This document shows positions 26,210 through 33,803 of a stretch of 64,000 nt of DNA, one piece after another. The notes under the pieces are model-generated. The model was not told where the DNA came from. It saw only the letters and a list, made by a program, of their open reading frames with translations, and ran no database searches. This stretch comes from Lacinutrix sp. Hel_I_90 (GTDB taxonomy: Bacteria; Bacteroidota; Bacteroidia; Flavobacteriales; Flavobacteriaceae): contig NZ_JYNQ01000001.1 of NCBI RefSeq assembly GCF_000934685.1, positions 3,447,501 to 3,511,500 of the forward strand, read 5' to 3'. The stretch's first letter is position 1. Every line of letters starts with the position of its first letter. The position numbers and the translations under genes were made by a program.

Positions 26210-26623
26210 TCAAATTAAATAACTCTCGTCAAGTTTGTAGATTTGCCTTATGACGAGTGGGGGGACGTAATCTCTGTATGAAGTTACATTTTCTTCTAAA
26301 CCTTCAAAAAGGTTAATATAAGTGTAAACAAATGATGCAACAAACAATTGTTGGTCAAACGTAAGTTTGTCAAAAGATAGTTTCAAATCGTCCTGACCTT
26401 GAACAACAAGCTGTTCATCCGAACAACAATCTTTTACCTTAACTGAACAATCTTCGGTGGAAGGGTTTTGCATTTCCATTCCACAACCTTTTGTTTTATG
26501 GAAAATTGAAGTATCAACTAAAGTGTCTCCACAATAATGCATATCAACAGTAAATGACAACGTAGAAAACAGGACTACAATCGCCATTAAAAAGGATGAT
26601 ATTTTATAAAATGCTTGTTTCAT
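26210..26623 (-). CDS. HYC_CC_PP family small exported protein
   Basis: 137 residues from the start at 26623 (MKQAFYKISSFLMAIVVLFSTLSF), chosen because it gives a clean signal peptide; an in-frame Met nine codons earlier would overlap the promoter-like box. It shows the three marks of the family: VDMHYCG just after the signal, KDCCSDEQ in the middle and YRDYVPPLV near the C-terminus, plus further cysteines (GCGMEM, DCSVK). These proteins are common in Bacteroidota beside copper genes and likely bind metal outside the cytoplasm, but no function is established. It is the first gene of the copper operon. Confidence 0.85.
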   Translation of the reverse strand: MKQAFYKISSFLMAIVVLFSTLSFTVDMHYCGDTLVDTSIFHKTKGCGMEMQNPSTEDCSVKVKDCCSDEQLVVQGQDDLKLSFDKLTFDQQLFVASFVYTYINLFEGLEENVTSYRDYVPPLVIRQIYKLDESYLI

Positions 26624-26631
26624 CAATTTTG

Positions 26632-26639
26632 CAAAGTTA
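26632..26639 (-). promoter_or_regulatory. TAnnTTTG-type -7 box (TAACTTTG)
   Basis: TAACTTTG on the minus strand fits the Bacteroidota -7 consensus and ends eight bases before the ATG at 26623, the same arrangement as before the small genes at 10364 and 41722. It would start the long copper operon on a leaderless transcript. Confidence 0.45.
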
Positions 26640-26684
26640 AATAAATTCAAATAATTTATGTTAAAAAATTTGTTAAATCGAAAT

Positions 26685-28130
26685 TTAGTTCAGTTTGAAA
26701 TGGGATTTAACTTCTCGATAGATTCTTTCAAAGTTCAGTTTCAATTCATTCTCTGTGTATTGTTGCTGTATTTTAGGAATCTCCCTTTTAATATACTGTA
26801 GTTTAAATTGAACTCTTTTATCCTTACCATCTGCAAAAGTGATAAATTCGCCCTGTTTTAAACGGAAAAATACATCTGCTCTACGTTTGGAAACCTCTTT
26901 TTCGCCTGTAGTAATCCTTGTATCAAAATTCAGGTTATGGCCACGGTTGATACTTGTTGTTTCCTTGCGGACAATCTCAAAAAATCGTTCATAGTATTTG
27001 GCGGTATCTGGGTCATTAACTTTACCAAAAAACTGATAGGAAAGATTGCTTAAAATAGCCTTACTCGCTTTATCGCCATATAGCATATCATTCTGGATTT
27101 TATCTTGCATCACGTAAATTGTGGCAATATCATAGCTTCGTAAAGTTGCTGGAATGCGATGCATATTGAGTAGTTTAATGGTTGGGGCTTCTTCCATCAT
27201 TAAAAATGACGACTGCTGATCTCTGACGCTCATTTGTTTGATGACTGTGTGCATAATTGCTGCGATTATAGGCGAATAAGCCGATTCATATTTGGGATGA
27301 TTTACAATCGAAATTACCGCTGAATTTTCCTGATTATTTATATTTAATGGTACTTCATCTTTTGACAACGCCATAAACAACTGCTGTGAACTTATTTTTT
27401 TAAAAGCATTGGCCAATGTGCTTTTTACACCTGCTGTTTGCTTGTCAGAGTCCATTCCATTGATAAAAGCACTTGCCATACTTTTGGATGTGATATTTGA
27501 GCTCAAAAAAGAAATCAATTGCTTGGTGGTCATCGATTGAAAAATAGCAATCAAATGGGGCAGAGTGCAATATTGAGGATAGGACGTTTTAAGTTTCCAA
27601 ATCATTCCACCCATCAAACCTTCAACAGCATCACTAAAGAATTTTGTGGTACTGTTTGTATCGGATTCGTTAAACTCCAAAAGATTTTCAATGAGTACCT
27701 TGGATAATTCATTCACACTTTCCTCATTGGGCAAATATCTTGGGGCAATTGGGTTTACACGATAATGGATTTGGTCAAAGGCAATGGTGTAGAATTTAAT
27801 ATCCTTTTCTTTAAATAATGGATAGGCAATTTCCGTAAGCTCAAAATCCTTGTAATCGTGTATGATACCACAAAATTGATGGGTACTAAAATGCTGTAAA
27901 AAATTATAGATAACACTTTCTGTTTTACCGCTTCCCGCAGAGCCAATAATCGATGCACCTCGCTTGATATTTTCGATTTGAAATTTTCCACGACGAAGTT
28001 TAAAGCGTACCTGATATTTCTTATCTCCGTTTTTGGGCTCTTCTTGATGAAGAAACACATATAAAACCGTACTGATAAACAATACCGGAACAACAATAAA
28101 AAGGATGATATGTGGTATTGACATACTCAT
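26685..28130 (-). CDS. Type IV coupling protein (VirD4/TraG-like)
   Basis: 481 residues. One N-terminal membrane helix (IPHIILFIVVPVLFISTVLYVFL), Walker A GSAGSGKTES near 63-72 and Walker B SSFLMMEEAPT near 307, with IIHDYKDFELTEIAYPLF between them. This is the AAA+ fold of coupling proteins that bring a relaxase-DNA complex to a conjugation channel. It is shorter than typical TraG/VirD4 (600-700) and its N-terminal membrane part has only one helix. The start overlaps the relaxase stop by four bases. No mating-pore genes are in the window, so the element probably borrows a channel from elsewhere or encodes it further left. Confidence 0.88.
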   Translation of the reverse strand: MSMSIPHIILFIVVPVLFISTVLYVFLHQEEPKNGDKKYQVRFKLRRGKFQIENIKRGASIIGSAGSGKTESVIYNFLQHFSTHQFCGIIHDYKDFELTEIAYPLFKEKDIKFYTIAFDQIHYRVNPIAPRYLPNEESVNELSKVLIENLLEFNESDTNSTTKFFSDAVEGLMGGMIWKLKTSYPQYCTLPHLIAIFQSMTTKQLISFLSSNITSKSMASAFINGMDSDKQTAGVKSTLANAFKKISSQQLFMALSKDEVPLNINNQENSAVISIVNHPKYESAYSPIIAAIMHTVIKQMSVRDQQSSFLMMEEAPTIKLLNMHRIPATLRSYDIATIYVMQDKIQNDMLYGDKASKAILSNLSYQFFGKVNDPDTAKYYERFFEIVRKETTSINRGHNLNFDTRITTGEKEVSKRRADVFFRLKQGEFITFADGKDKRVQFKLQYIKREIPKIQQQYTENELKLNFERIYREVKSHFKLN

Positions 28131-29155
28131 ATCCCAATAGAACCCGACTGTATGGCTCGGTCAATCCCTTTTTTAAACTTGTTAATTATCTTCAATGCTA
28201 ACTGTACTTTGTTCGTTGGAATATTCATTATGGGCACACCTGCTTTAGCAAGTATTTTATAGGCTGTAGCTTTTTCATTTGTTGGCAATCCCGAAAGAAT
28301 TGAGAAATACAATTTTGGATTTTTAAGGAATGTTTTGCGTGCCTTATAGGTTTCAACATAATTTCTTTTGTATTGAAATAAAGTGTCAAAGGTCTTTTCG
28401 GATGCCTTAAAGAATTTGTCCCTATCAAAACCACGTTTTACAGGTTTGCCATTAAAAACTGTTTCCGAAGCCTTGTACCTGCTTCCTGGGGATAAACTGT
28501 ATTTATTAGACATATCCTTTCTGCTCACAATAATATGAATATGGCTTTGAGAGCCATCTTTTGGCATCCCTCTAACAATGCGTTTTCCGTCTTGTTGATG
28601 TGGTGCTTCTTTCTCCAATCGGGACATCGTTTGCTGTAATTTTTTAATATTTCCCTCTAATTCGCCACTTTCAATTTTTCGGATATCGTTCTTAATTTGA
28701 AGTATCTTGGTGGCATAAGGTTGGTTCTCCTGAATTTTCTTGTCCGTTCCTTTATAGGTGCGTTGATGTTCAATCTTCGCGTAATATTTAATGTCATCTA
28801 CGGTTACAGCTCGTCCGTTTATTTCCCGATTAAAAGATTTAGCGTACTCTTTCATCAATTCTCGGGTGTACTGTTTTAGTTCTTCGGAATGATTTTGCAA
28901 TCGCTTCAATTCATAAGCACTTGGATTAACCGTGATGGAATAAAACTTGGGTTCGGTCTTTTTGAGTTTAGCGGTATTTCCGTCGATTTCTTTGACGACT
29001 TCCTTTCCTGATATTTCTTCGCCATATTGATTGAAAAAATGTTCCATTTCATCAATGGATTTTCCGTCATTCTCTTTTTCGAGATATGCGACAAAATCGG
29101 AAGCGCTCTGTGCATAATTACCGTCTAATGTCTGTTTGGTTACCGTGATATACAT
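28127..29155 (-). CDS. mobB: MobB-like relaxase (DUF5712 type)
   Basis: 342 residues from the start at 29155 (MYITVTKQTLDGNY); the frame runs 11 codons further up but into the previous gene. The HUH-type metal-binding motif is QSHIHIIVSRKD near residue 200, preceded by GKRIVRGMPKDG. The N-terminal part has YFYSITVNPSAYEL-like content (KFYSITVNPSAYELKRL) and KIEHQRTYKGTDKK, features of Bacteroidota MobB relaxases. It should nick one strand at oriT and stay bound to the 5' end. It is placed between the BfmA/BtgA-like gene (one-base gap) and the coupling protein, a compact mobilization operon. The catalytic tyrosine is not assigned with certainty. Confidence 0.85.
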   Translation of the reverse strand: MYITVTKQTLDGNYAQSASDFVAYLEKENDGKSIDEMEHFFNQYGEEISGKEVVKEIDGNTAKLKKTEPKFYSITVNPSAYELKRLQNHSEELKQYTRELMKEYAKSFNREINGRAVTVDDIKYYAKIEHQRTYKGTDKKIQENQPYATKILQIKNDIRKIESGELEGNIKKLQQTMSRLEKEAPHQQDGKRIVRGMPKDGSQSHIHIIVSRKDMSNKYSLSPGSRYKASETVFNGKPVKRGFDRDKFFKASEKTFDTLFQYKRNYVETYKARKTFLKNPKLYFSILSGLPTNEKATAYKILAKAGVPIMNIPTNKVQLALKIINKFKKGIDRAIQSGSIGI

Positions 29156-29156
29156 T

Positions 29157-29705
29157 TTATATTTTTTGTTTAATGTTTTCAAATTCATCTTTGCTCAAAT
29201 CCACTTTTAAATAGCCTCCTCCAAAACTGCCTTTTACATAAGTGGTCTTACTGATGATTTTTTCTAAATCATATTTTACCGAATGGAATTGTTGCCGAAC
29301 TTCTTCGTACCGATTTCGGTAATGGTTCAGTTCCTCGTTTTCCGTAATCAGTTCCTGTTGCTCAAATTCATATAGTTCTTCTTGGGGTTCTTCCTCATTT
29401 GGGTTTTCTTGGAAAAGCAATTCCAACATTGCATTGGTGGGCTTGGTCTGGTTTTTTTCAATATCCCTAATAATGGCTACAAGGGCATTGATTCGTTTTT
29501 TTAAGCTATTCTCCAAAGTTCTCATATTCGCACCCAAAGATTCATTTGGGGATAGCTCGTTCACATCAAAAAAGTTCATCATTGTTTCCAGCGTATCGGT
29601 ATGCGAACGTGAAATTCTTTTGGAAAATTTCCGAAAACGAGTTGCCACATTAGGTTTGATACTAATGGCAGAAAAACTGTATTTCTTTTGATGGTTTGAA
29701 CTCAT
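29157..29705 (-). CDS. BfmA/BtgA-family mobilization protein
   Basis: 182 residues, basic N-terminus (YSFSAISIKPNVATRFRKFSKRISRSHTDTLETMMNFF) resembling a ribbon-helix-helix DNA-binding start, then a long acidic coiled coil (about 65-150, rich in Glu and Gln: NEEEPQEELYEFEQQELITENEEL). This is the layout of BfmA/BtgA proteins of Bacteroides mobilizable elements, which bind oriT and help the relaxase. It is the first gene of the mob operon; the protein-free region upstream (29706-30236) is therefore the natural place for oriT. Confidence 0.8.
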   Translation of the reverse strand: MSSNHQKKYSFSAISIKPNVATRFRKFSKRISRSHTDTLETMMNFFDVNELSPNESLGANMRTLENSLKKRINALVAIIRDIEKNQTKPTNAMLELLFQENPNEEEPQEELYEFEQQELITENEELNHYRNRYEEVRQQFHSVKYDLEKIISKTTYVKGSFGGGYLKVDLSKDEFENIKQKI

Positions 29706-30236
29706 TTACTGTAAAAAATTGCCGTTTTATAGGGGTTTCAAAAGGATTTACTGTAAAACTTTATTGTTTCTCTATTTCATATAAACAGTAATTATTTGAA
29801 TATCAAATAATTACAACTAAAAACCAATCGTTAACACCGCCTTGGCGTGTTACCCTCTTGCTTCTCCAAATTCATCCCGCAGGGACAAAATTTTTCAAAC
29901 AACCTGACTAAAAAGTCAGTTGCTTTTTTTCGGAATAAAAAATTCCGATATGTTTAATTTTTGATGGGTATCATTATCTGCGAAAGTCAAATCAAAATGG
30001 GATAACGATACTTAAAATGGTACTGCTTAAAAGCCTTTTAAAGATATTCTATTTGCAAATAATATTCAAATACGGATTGTTTTCAAATGGTAGGTTTTGA
30101 TACCAAAAAATAGGATTTTTATGAAAATGTAAATTTAGGACGTCGAGTTTTGGAATATTGGCTCTTGAAATTTTGAAAAAATAAGGCACAAAAATAGACC
30201 TCTGAAAGTTCAAAGGTCCAATTTCTTGTTTTCAAT
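29706..30236. other. Gene-free region upstream of mob genes; candidate oriT
   Basis: No credible ORF in 531 bases. It holds a hairpin CTGACT-AAAA-AGTCAG (29904-29919, extendable to 29900-29922 with one bulge), followed by a T-run, and a second hairpin CGGAAT-AAAAA-ATTCCG (29931-29947). A GC-richer stretch (CCGCCTTGGCGTGTTACCC, about 29838-29856) lies between these and the BfmA/BtgA-like gene. Position and inverted repeats suit an origin of transfer; the nick site cannot be pointed out. Confidence 0.4.
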
Positions 30237-30434
30237 TTAGATATTAAAAACATAGGTATAAGTGTATAGGTTTTTTATCGCTTCTTCGTCCAATATTTTA
30301 TCATAATCTATGTGGTGTTTATTGGCGTAGGCTTTAAGGTCGTTCCCAAATTTACTTTCTATATCTTCTTTTGAAACGGAAAGTAGATGCTGTTGGGTTT
30401 CGTCATCGAGATTGTTATAATTTAGATAAATCAT
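30237..30434 (-). CDS. Small hypothetical protein of mobile elements
   Basis: 65 residues, no signal or membrane helix: MIYLNYNNLDDETQQHLL, then KEDIESKFGNDLKAYANKHH and an acidic end with a Tyr-rich tail (NLYTYTYVFNI). The composition suggests a small helical cytoplasmic protein. It lies 11 bases after the DUF6876 gene, in the same order in which such small genes accompany mobilization modules. Function unknown. Confidence 0.65.
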   Translation of the reverse strand: MIYLNYNNLDDETQQHLLSVSKEDIESKFGNDLKAYANKHHIDYDKILDEEAIKNLYTYTYVFNI

Positions 30435-30445
30435 CGCCTTTGTTT

Positions 30446-30826
30446 TTAGTATTCACTTGGTAACATCAGCGTATTATCCACAAAATATAAACGCAATTCA
30501 TCTAAAGGAAAATCAGTAAAGTTGTATTGATGCGTTTCAAAAACATTTCCATTTCCATCGCTGTAAATTATTTCAGCTTCATAGCCTGTATAATCTTGTT
30601 CATCTTCCGATAGCCTTTTAAAATCTATTGTGATAAAATGGCTTCGGTTCAGCAAACTTTTGGCAATTACAGAAGTATCGGTAATCAACCAAAAGCATTC
30701 CGCCACATTGGCTAAATATTTCAATCCGTTTGTAAATCGGGTGCGTATCAATGGGATTTGATATAACATTTCAGAACCTTGAAAATGTTGCAATCCTTCT
30801 TTTATTTCGTTAACTTGTGCTTTCAT
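30446..30826 (-). CDS. DUF6876-like protein
   Basis: 126 residues from the start at 30826 (MKAQVNEIKEGLQHFQGSEM); the in-frame extension above it is part of the ssb terminator hairpin, so it is left out. Segments such as YLANVAECFWLITDTSVIAKSLLNR, FITIDFKRLSEDE, AEIIYSDGNGNVFETHQYNFTDFPLDELRLYFVDNTLMLPSEY match a family I recognise as DUF6876, common on Bacteroidota plasmids and integrative elements. Role unknown; its place between ssb and mob genes suggests an accessory part in element maintenance. Confidence 0.75.
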   Translation of the reverse strand: MKAQVNEIKEGLQHFQGSEMLYQIPLIRTRFTNGLKYLANVAECFWLITDTSVIAKSLLNRSHFITIDFKRLSEDEQDYTGYEAEIIYSDGNGNVFETHQYNFTDFPLDELRLYFVDNTLMLPSEY

Positions 30827-30854
30827 TGTAATGTCTTTTTTAGATTTAATGATG

Positions 30855-30902
30855 AAAAGAAGAGGGCACAAACTAATTGAAAACTGGTATTAGTGCCCTC
30901 TT
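30855..30902 (-). terminator. Hairpin between ssb and the DUF6876 gene
   Basis: Inverted repeat AAGAGGGCAC (30860-30869) and GTGCCCTCTT (30893-30902), with further pairing inside, followed on the minus strand by CTTTTC. It fits an intrinsic terminator after ssb. Confidence 0.6.
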
Positions 30903-30908
30903 TACTTT

Positions 30909-31244
30909 TTACTTACTACCCATCAATAGGATTTCATCGGCTACCACTTCGGTAACATAGCGTTGGTTGCCATCGTCCGTGGTATAGGTTCGGGTCTTTA
31001 GTTTTCCAACAACTCCGATTTCTTTTCCCTTTTCGGCATACTTTTCGATAATTTCAGCAGTCTTTCCCCAAGCGACAACGGTGTGCCAATTGGTGTCCGT
31101 TTGCTTTTCGCCCTTGCCGTTTTTGTAGTATTCATTGGTTGCCAATGATAAACGTGCTACTTTCTTACCGCTTTCAAGGTTCGTAATAGTTGGTTCTTGC
31201 CCAACATTTCCGATTAACTGTACGTGATTTTTAATAGTACTCAT
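30909..31244 (-). CDS. ssb: Single-stranded DNA-binding protein
   Basis: 111 residues comprising one OB fold: MSTIKNHVQLIGNVGQEPTI, KKVARLSLATNEYYKNGKGEKQTDTNWHTVVAWGKTAEIIEKYAEKGKEIGVVGKLKTRTY and TEVVADEILLMGSK. It stops right after the fold and lacks the acidic tail ending in DDDIPF-like residues that chromosomal SSB uses to recruit replication partners. Short tail-less SSBs are usual on Bacteroidota mobile elements. It probably coats the transferred strand. Upstream on the same strand lies the hairpin-rich 31.3-32.2 kb block. Confidence 0.92.
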   Translation of the reverse strand: MSTIKNHVQLIGNVGQEPTITNLESGKKVARLSLATNEYYKNGKGEKQTDTNWHTVVAWGKTAEIIEKYAEKGKEIGVVGKLKTRTYTTDDGNQRYVTEVVADEILLMGSK

Positions 31245-31354
31245 AATAAAAGATTTAAAAGATTAATATTTCCCTTTTGGATTTAAACTTAATTAAATTT
31301 TAAGGGGTGTTTGTATGATTTCTTTCGTGCTCCGCACAATGGATGAAGTGGGTT

Positions 31355-31466
31355 TTGTCAAGACTTTTAGGGAATAAATCTGGTGTGTTTGCGACGTAGT
31401 AAAATCCTTGGATTTTCAAGGAAGTAGAAACCTTATTTTTGCCTAAAACTTGTACAGTCTTGACAA
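31355..31466. repeat. Long inverted repeat (outer arms TTGTCAAGACT / AGTCTTGACAA)
   Basis: Eleven perfectly complementary bases at 31355-31365 and 31456-31466. Nested inside are TTTTAGG (31365-31371) with CCTAAAA (31442-31448) and a small hairpin TCCTTG/CAAGGA (31405-31410 and 31417-31422), giving one rod-like foldback. Confidence 0.65.
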
Positions 31467-31492
31467 GTTCCATAATGGTATTAGCAATTCTT

Positions 31493-31552
31493 ATAAAGCC
31501 ATTTGTGGCGAGAGCGTACCGACAGTTAAGCGAACAGAGCAAATGGCTTTAT
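31493..31552. repeat. Inverted repeat with 13-base arms
   Basis: ATAAAGCCATTTG (31493-31505) pairs perfectly with CAAATGGCTTTAT (31540-31552) around a 34-base loop. Confidence 0.65.
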
Positions 31553-31736
31553 TTTAGAATTGGTTATGCCATACCTGTTTTTCGCTGTCCCGAAAAACAA
31601 TAAAGGCTTCATCTATTATAAACCCCTTAAAATGTGTAAGGCAAAGGTTCGGTTTTTAAGAATTATCGAGCAAAGACCAAAGTAGGCTTTGCCGTTAATT
31701 CTGTTAAGAAAATTGATGCTTTGACTTTCCGATTAC

Positions 31737-31912
31737 AAGCGGACTGGATTCACGGTTTTGGTTTGGGAATGTAGCGTTCCTTCCCAGCGAAGCGGGAAGG
31801 GGAAGCGGAATGAAAAACCAAAACCGTGGATTGGGTCCAAGATTTTTTATAGAGAAGCTCTTTGCCCGAAATGTAGCTTTTCGCGAAATGTAGCGGTAAA
31901 GTGCTGAACGGT
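31737..31912. repeat. Structured element, copy 1
   Basis: Starts AAGCGGAC. GGAC (31741-31744) pairs with GTCC (31835-31838), enclosing a 14-base perfect stem (31751-31764 with 31815-31828) and an inner hairpin CCTTCCC/GGGAAGG (31779-31785 and 31794-31800). The tail has GAGAAGCTC, then CCGAAATGTAGC and again CGAAATGTAGCGG flanking TTTTCG, ending GCTGAACGG. Copy 2 follows 36 bases later. Confidence 0.6.
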
Positions 31913-31948
31913 TTATAGAACCAAATTATTCTTTTGAAGTAGGATTTA

Positions 31949-32136
31949 AAGCGGACTTGACTTTAAAGATGTAGATTGGAATAGAGTTTGACCACTTCCC
32001 GAATTTTCTCGGGAATGAGTGGGCAAGTGGAATGGAAATCGGAATCTTTGAAGTTGTGTCCAAGACCTTTTTTGAGAGCAGCTCATTTTCCGAAATGAAG
32101 CTTTTTCGCGAAATGCAGGGGAATGGGCTGAATGGG
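31949..32136. repeat. Structured element, copy 2
   Basis: Starts AAGCGGAC like copy 1. GGAC (31953-31956) pairs with GTCC (32058-32061), enclosing GACTTTAAAGAT (31959-31970) with ATCTTTGAAGTT (32044-32055), and inner TTCCCGA/TCGGGAA (31996-32002 and 32009-32015). The tail repeats copy 1: GTCCAAGA, GAGCAGCTC, CCGAAATGAAGC, TTTCGCGAAATG, GGCTGAATGG. The main-stem sequence differs completely from copy 1 while pairing is kept. Confidence 0.6.
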
Positions 32137-32211
32137 TTTTTGAATTTGATAGCATAAAAAAAACCTCCCTACCAGAGTAAGAAGATGTTTTTGCTCCAGA
32201 ATTTAAACCGA

Positions 32212-32460
32212 TTATTTATTTAAAATATGCCTTTTAACTATTGTTCCTAAATCTTTCTCCGAAAACCATATATTCTCTGGATGAAGGTGCATAACGGGTG
32301 CTTGTTCGCACTTGTTGTTGCAGTCCATATCGTCAACCTCAATTTTATTTTTTAACTTGTATTTCTTTATATAATAATCTAAAAGCTTTCCTTTTTTCTT
32401 TCGGCAATTTACGCCGTCACATCGATATATGATGATTTTGTTATTTTTAGAATCTGCCAT
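32212..32460 (-). CDS. (2Fe-2S) ferredoxin-type small protein
   Basis: 82 residues, thioredoxin-like 2Fe-2S ferredoxin pattern: IIIYRCDGVNCRKKKG near the start (Cys pair spaced five apart) and MDCNNKCEQAPVMHLHPENIWF (second pair, Cys-x3-Cys), as in the (2Fe-2S) ferredoxin domain family where four such cysteines bind the cluster. Cytoplasmic. It starts four bases after the MFS transporter stop and is the last gene of the metal cassette. Its redox partner is unknown. Confidence 0.78.
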   Translation of the reverse strand: MADSKNNKIIIYRCDGVNCRKKKGKLLDYYIKKYKLKNKIEVDDMDCNNKCEQAPVMHLHPENIWFSEKDLGTIVKRHILNK

Positions 32461-32464
32461 AATT

Positions 32465-33697
32465 TTATTGTTTACGATGAATGTTTTTAGGTCTTAAAAA
32501 AATAACCACCAGCACTAATATTGCTAATGTAATTATACCACCATATAAAAAACTTTGATTGGGAAATGTAGTTCCTAAAAATCCTGCAAGTGGATATGCA
32601 AACGCCCACCATAGATGGGAAAATGCAAAATGAGAACCATAAACCTTGCCTTGTTCTTCAACTGGAACTGTTTCGCCTATAAGTGTTTCGGACGGTATTT
32701 CTGCGAGGCTTTGACCAAGTCCTGCGACAATCCACACTATGAAGAGCATTGAAAAATTCAAATAGTTGGCAGCACTAATAGCAACTCCTAATACAAGTGC
32801 GCCAATAATAAGTGAGATGCGTCTTGATTTGGATTTATCAATTGCTCCGGAAACAAATGCCGCTACGGTTGCACCTATTCCGAAAGCTGCCATAATGATT
32901 CCGTAATCCTTATCTGTTAGTTGCAAACCGCCTTTTACCAATACTATAGTGTTGACCAGAATAAGAGCACCTGCAACCGCAGAAACCAATTCTATAAATA
33001 GTGCGAAACGCACATATTGATTGGAAAATAATAACTTCATTCCCTTTAAAACATCTTGCCAAGTGGTTGGCTTTATCTTACCCTCGATTTCGTCTGGAAC
33101 AACATCCAACTTACTTTTTGGAAGGCTTAACAATAAAATACCTGCGATAACAAATGTGGCAGCATCAACAAAAAATATTTCCCTTGCACCTAACCAAATG
33201 GCTAAAATTCCTGCCAATCCGGGACCCAACACACCTAAAAGCTGATACGTGGCTGCCGACAAGCCTATGGCTTGTCTATAAATTGATTTATCAACGATTT
33301 GTGGAATGATAGACCTGTATGTGGGGCTAAAAAACGCATTGAAAATATTCATCAAAAAAATAAGCACATAAATTTGCCATTCTTCAGTTACAAAAGGCAA
33401 GCAGCCTACGATGGCCATTCTGATGAAGTGTGTAATGTAAAGAATTTTCTTTCGGCTTACCCTATCTGCCAATACACCTGCAAAAGGCGAAAATATAATG
33501 AATGCAGTAACTCGTAAAGTAAGAGCTGTTGCCAATATGACCGCAGCCCTTTCTTCGCCAAACTGATATGCCAAAAGAGCCAATCCGACCCACGTAAAGG
33601 CATCGCCCAATAAACTGATGGTCTGTGCCAAATAAAGTTTTGCGAATAAACGATTACTTAAAGCTTGGAATGGCTCTAATAGTTTTGACAGTTTCAT
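32465..33697 (-). CDS. MFS transporter (MFS_3 / EntS-like group)
   Basis: 410 residues with about twelve membrane helices. The first loop has FAGVLADRVSRKKILYITHFIRM, the MFS motif A, and the middle has a hydrophilic loop (LPKSKLDVVPDEIEGKIKPTTWQDVLKG). FFSPTYRSIIPQIVDKS and the ETVPVEEQGKVYGSHFAFSH stretch are typical of the MFS_3 group, which includes siderophore and macrolide exporters and many uncharacterised transporters. In this metal cassette it might export a metal chelate; substrate is not known. It is the next-to-last gene of the cassette, 106 bases after the anchor protein gene. Confidence 0.85.
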   Translation of the reverse strand: MKLSKLLEPFQALSNRLFAKLYLAQTISLLGDAFTWVGLALLAYQFGEERAAVILATALTLRVTAFIIFSPFAGVLADRVSRKKILYITHFIRMAIVGCLPFVTEEWQIYVLIFLMNIFNAFFSPTYRSIIPQIVDKSIYRQAIGLSAATYQLLGVLGPGLAGILAIWLGAREIFFVDAATFVIAGILLLSLPKSKLDVVPDEIEGKIKPTTWQDVLKGMKLLFSNQYVRFALFIELVSAVAGALILVNTIVLVKGGLQLTDKDYGIIMAAFGIGATVAAFVSGAIDKSKSRRISLIIGALVLGVAISAANYLNFSMLFIVWIVAGLGQSLAEIPSETLIGETVPVEEQGKVYGSHFAFSHLWWAFAYPLAGFLGTTFPNQSFLYGGIITLAILVLVVIFLRPKNIHRKQ

Positions 33698-33803
33698 TAA
33701 TTCTCTAAATATTAATTGAGTTCAAAAGTTTAATTTGTGCCTGCTGAATGGAAGGGTATTTCAATTGGGCGTAGAAATTGACCTTCCATTGCAGGACTTT
33801 AGG

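Larger units (their letters stand above)
31245..32211. other. Protein-free, hairpin-dense block; candidate structured RNA or single-strand origin
   Basis: Almost 1 kb with no convincing ORF but five long inverted repeats in a row: 31355-31466, 31493-31552, 31640-31693, 31741-31838 and 31953-32061. The last two, with their 3' tails, are diverged copies of one element (listed separately). It separates the ssb/mob genes from the second metal cassette. Two short frames inside it have no protein-like composition. Orientation is not determined. Confidence 0.6.

Noticed and set aside
31300-31542. 80-codon frame on the minus strand
   Set aside because: It lies across the long inverted repeat of the structured block, has no family resemblance and no ribosome-binding site.
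31946-32155. 69-codon frame on the minus strand
   Set aside because: It covers copy 2 of the structured element and has low-complexity Ser/Phe/Arg composition; explained by the repeat.
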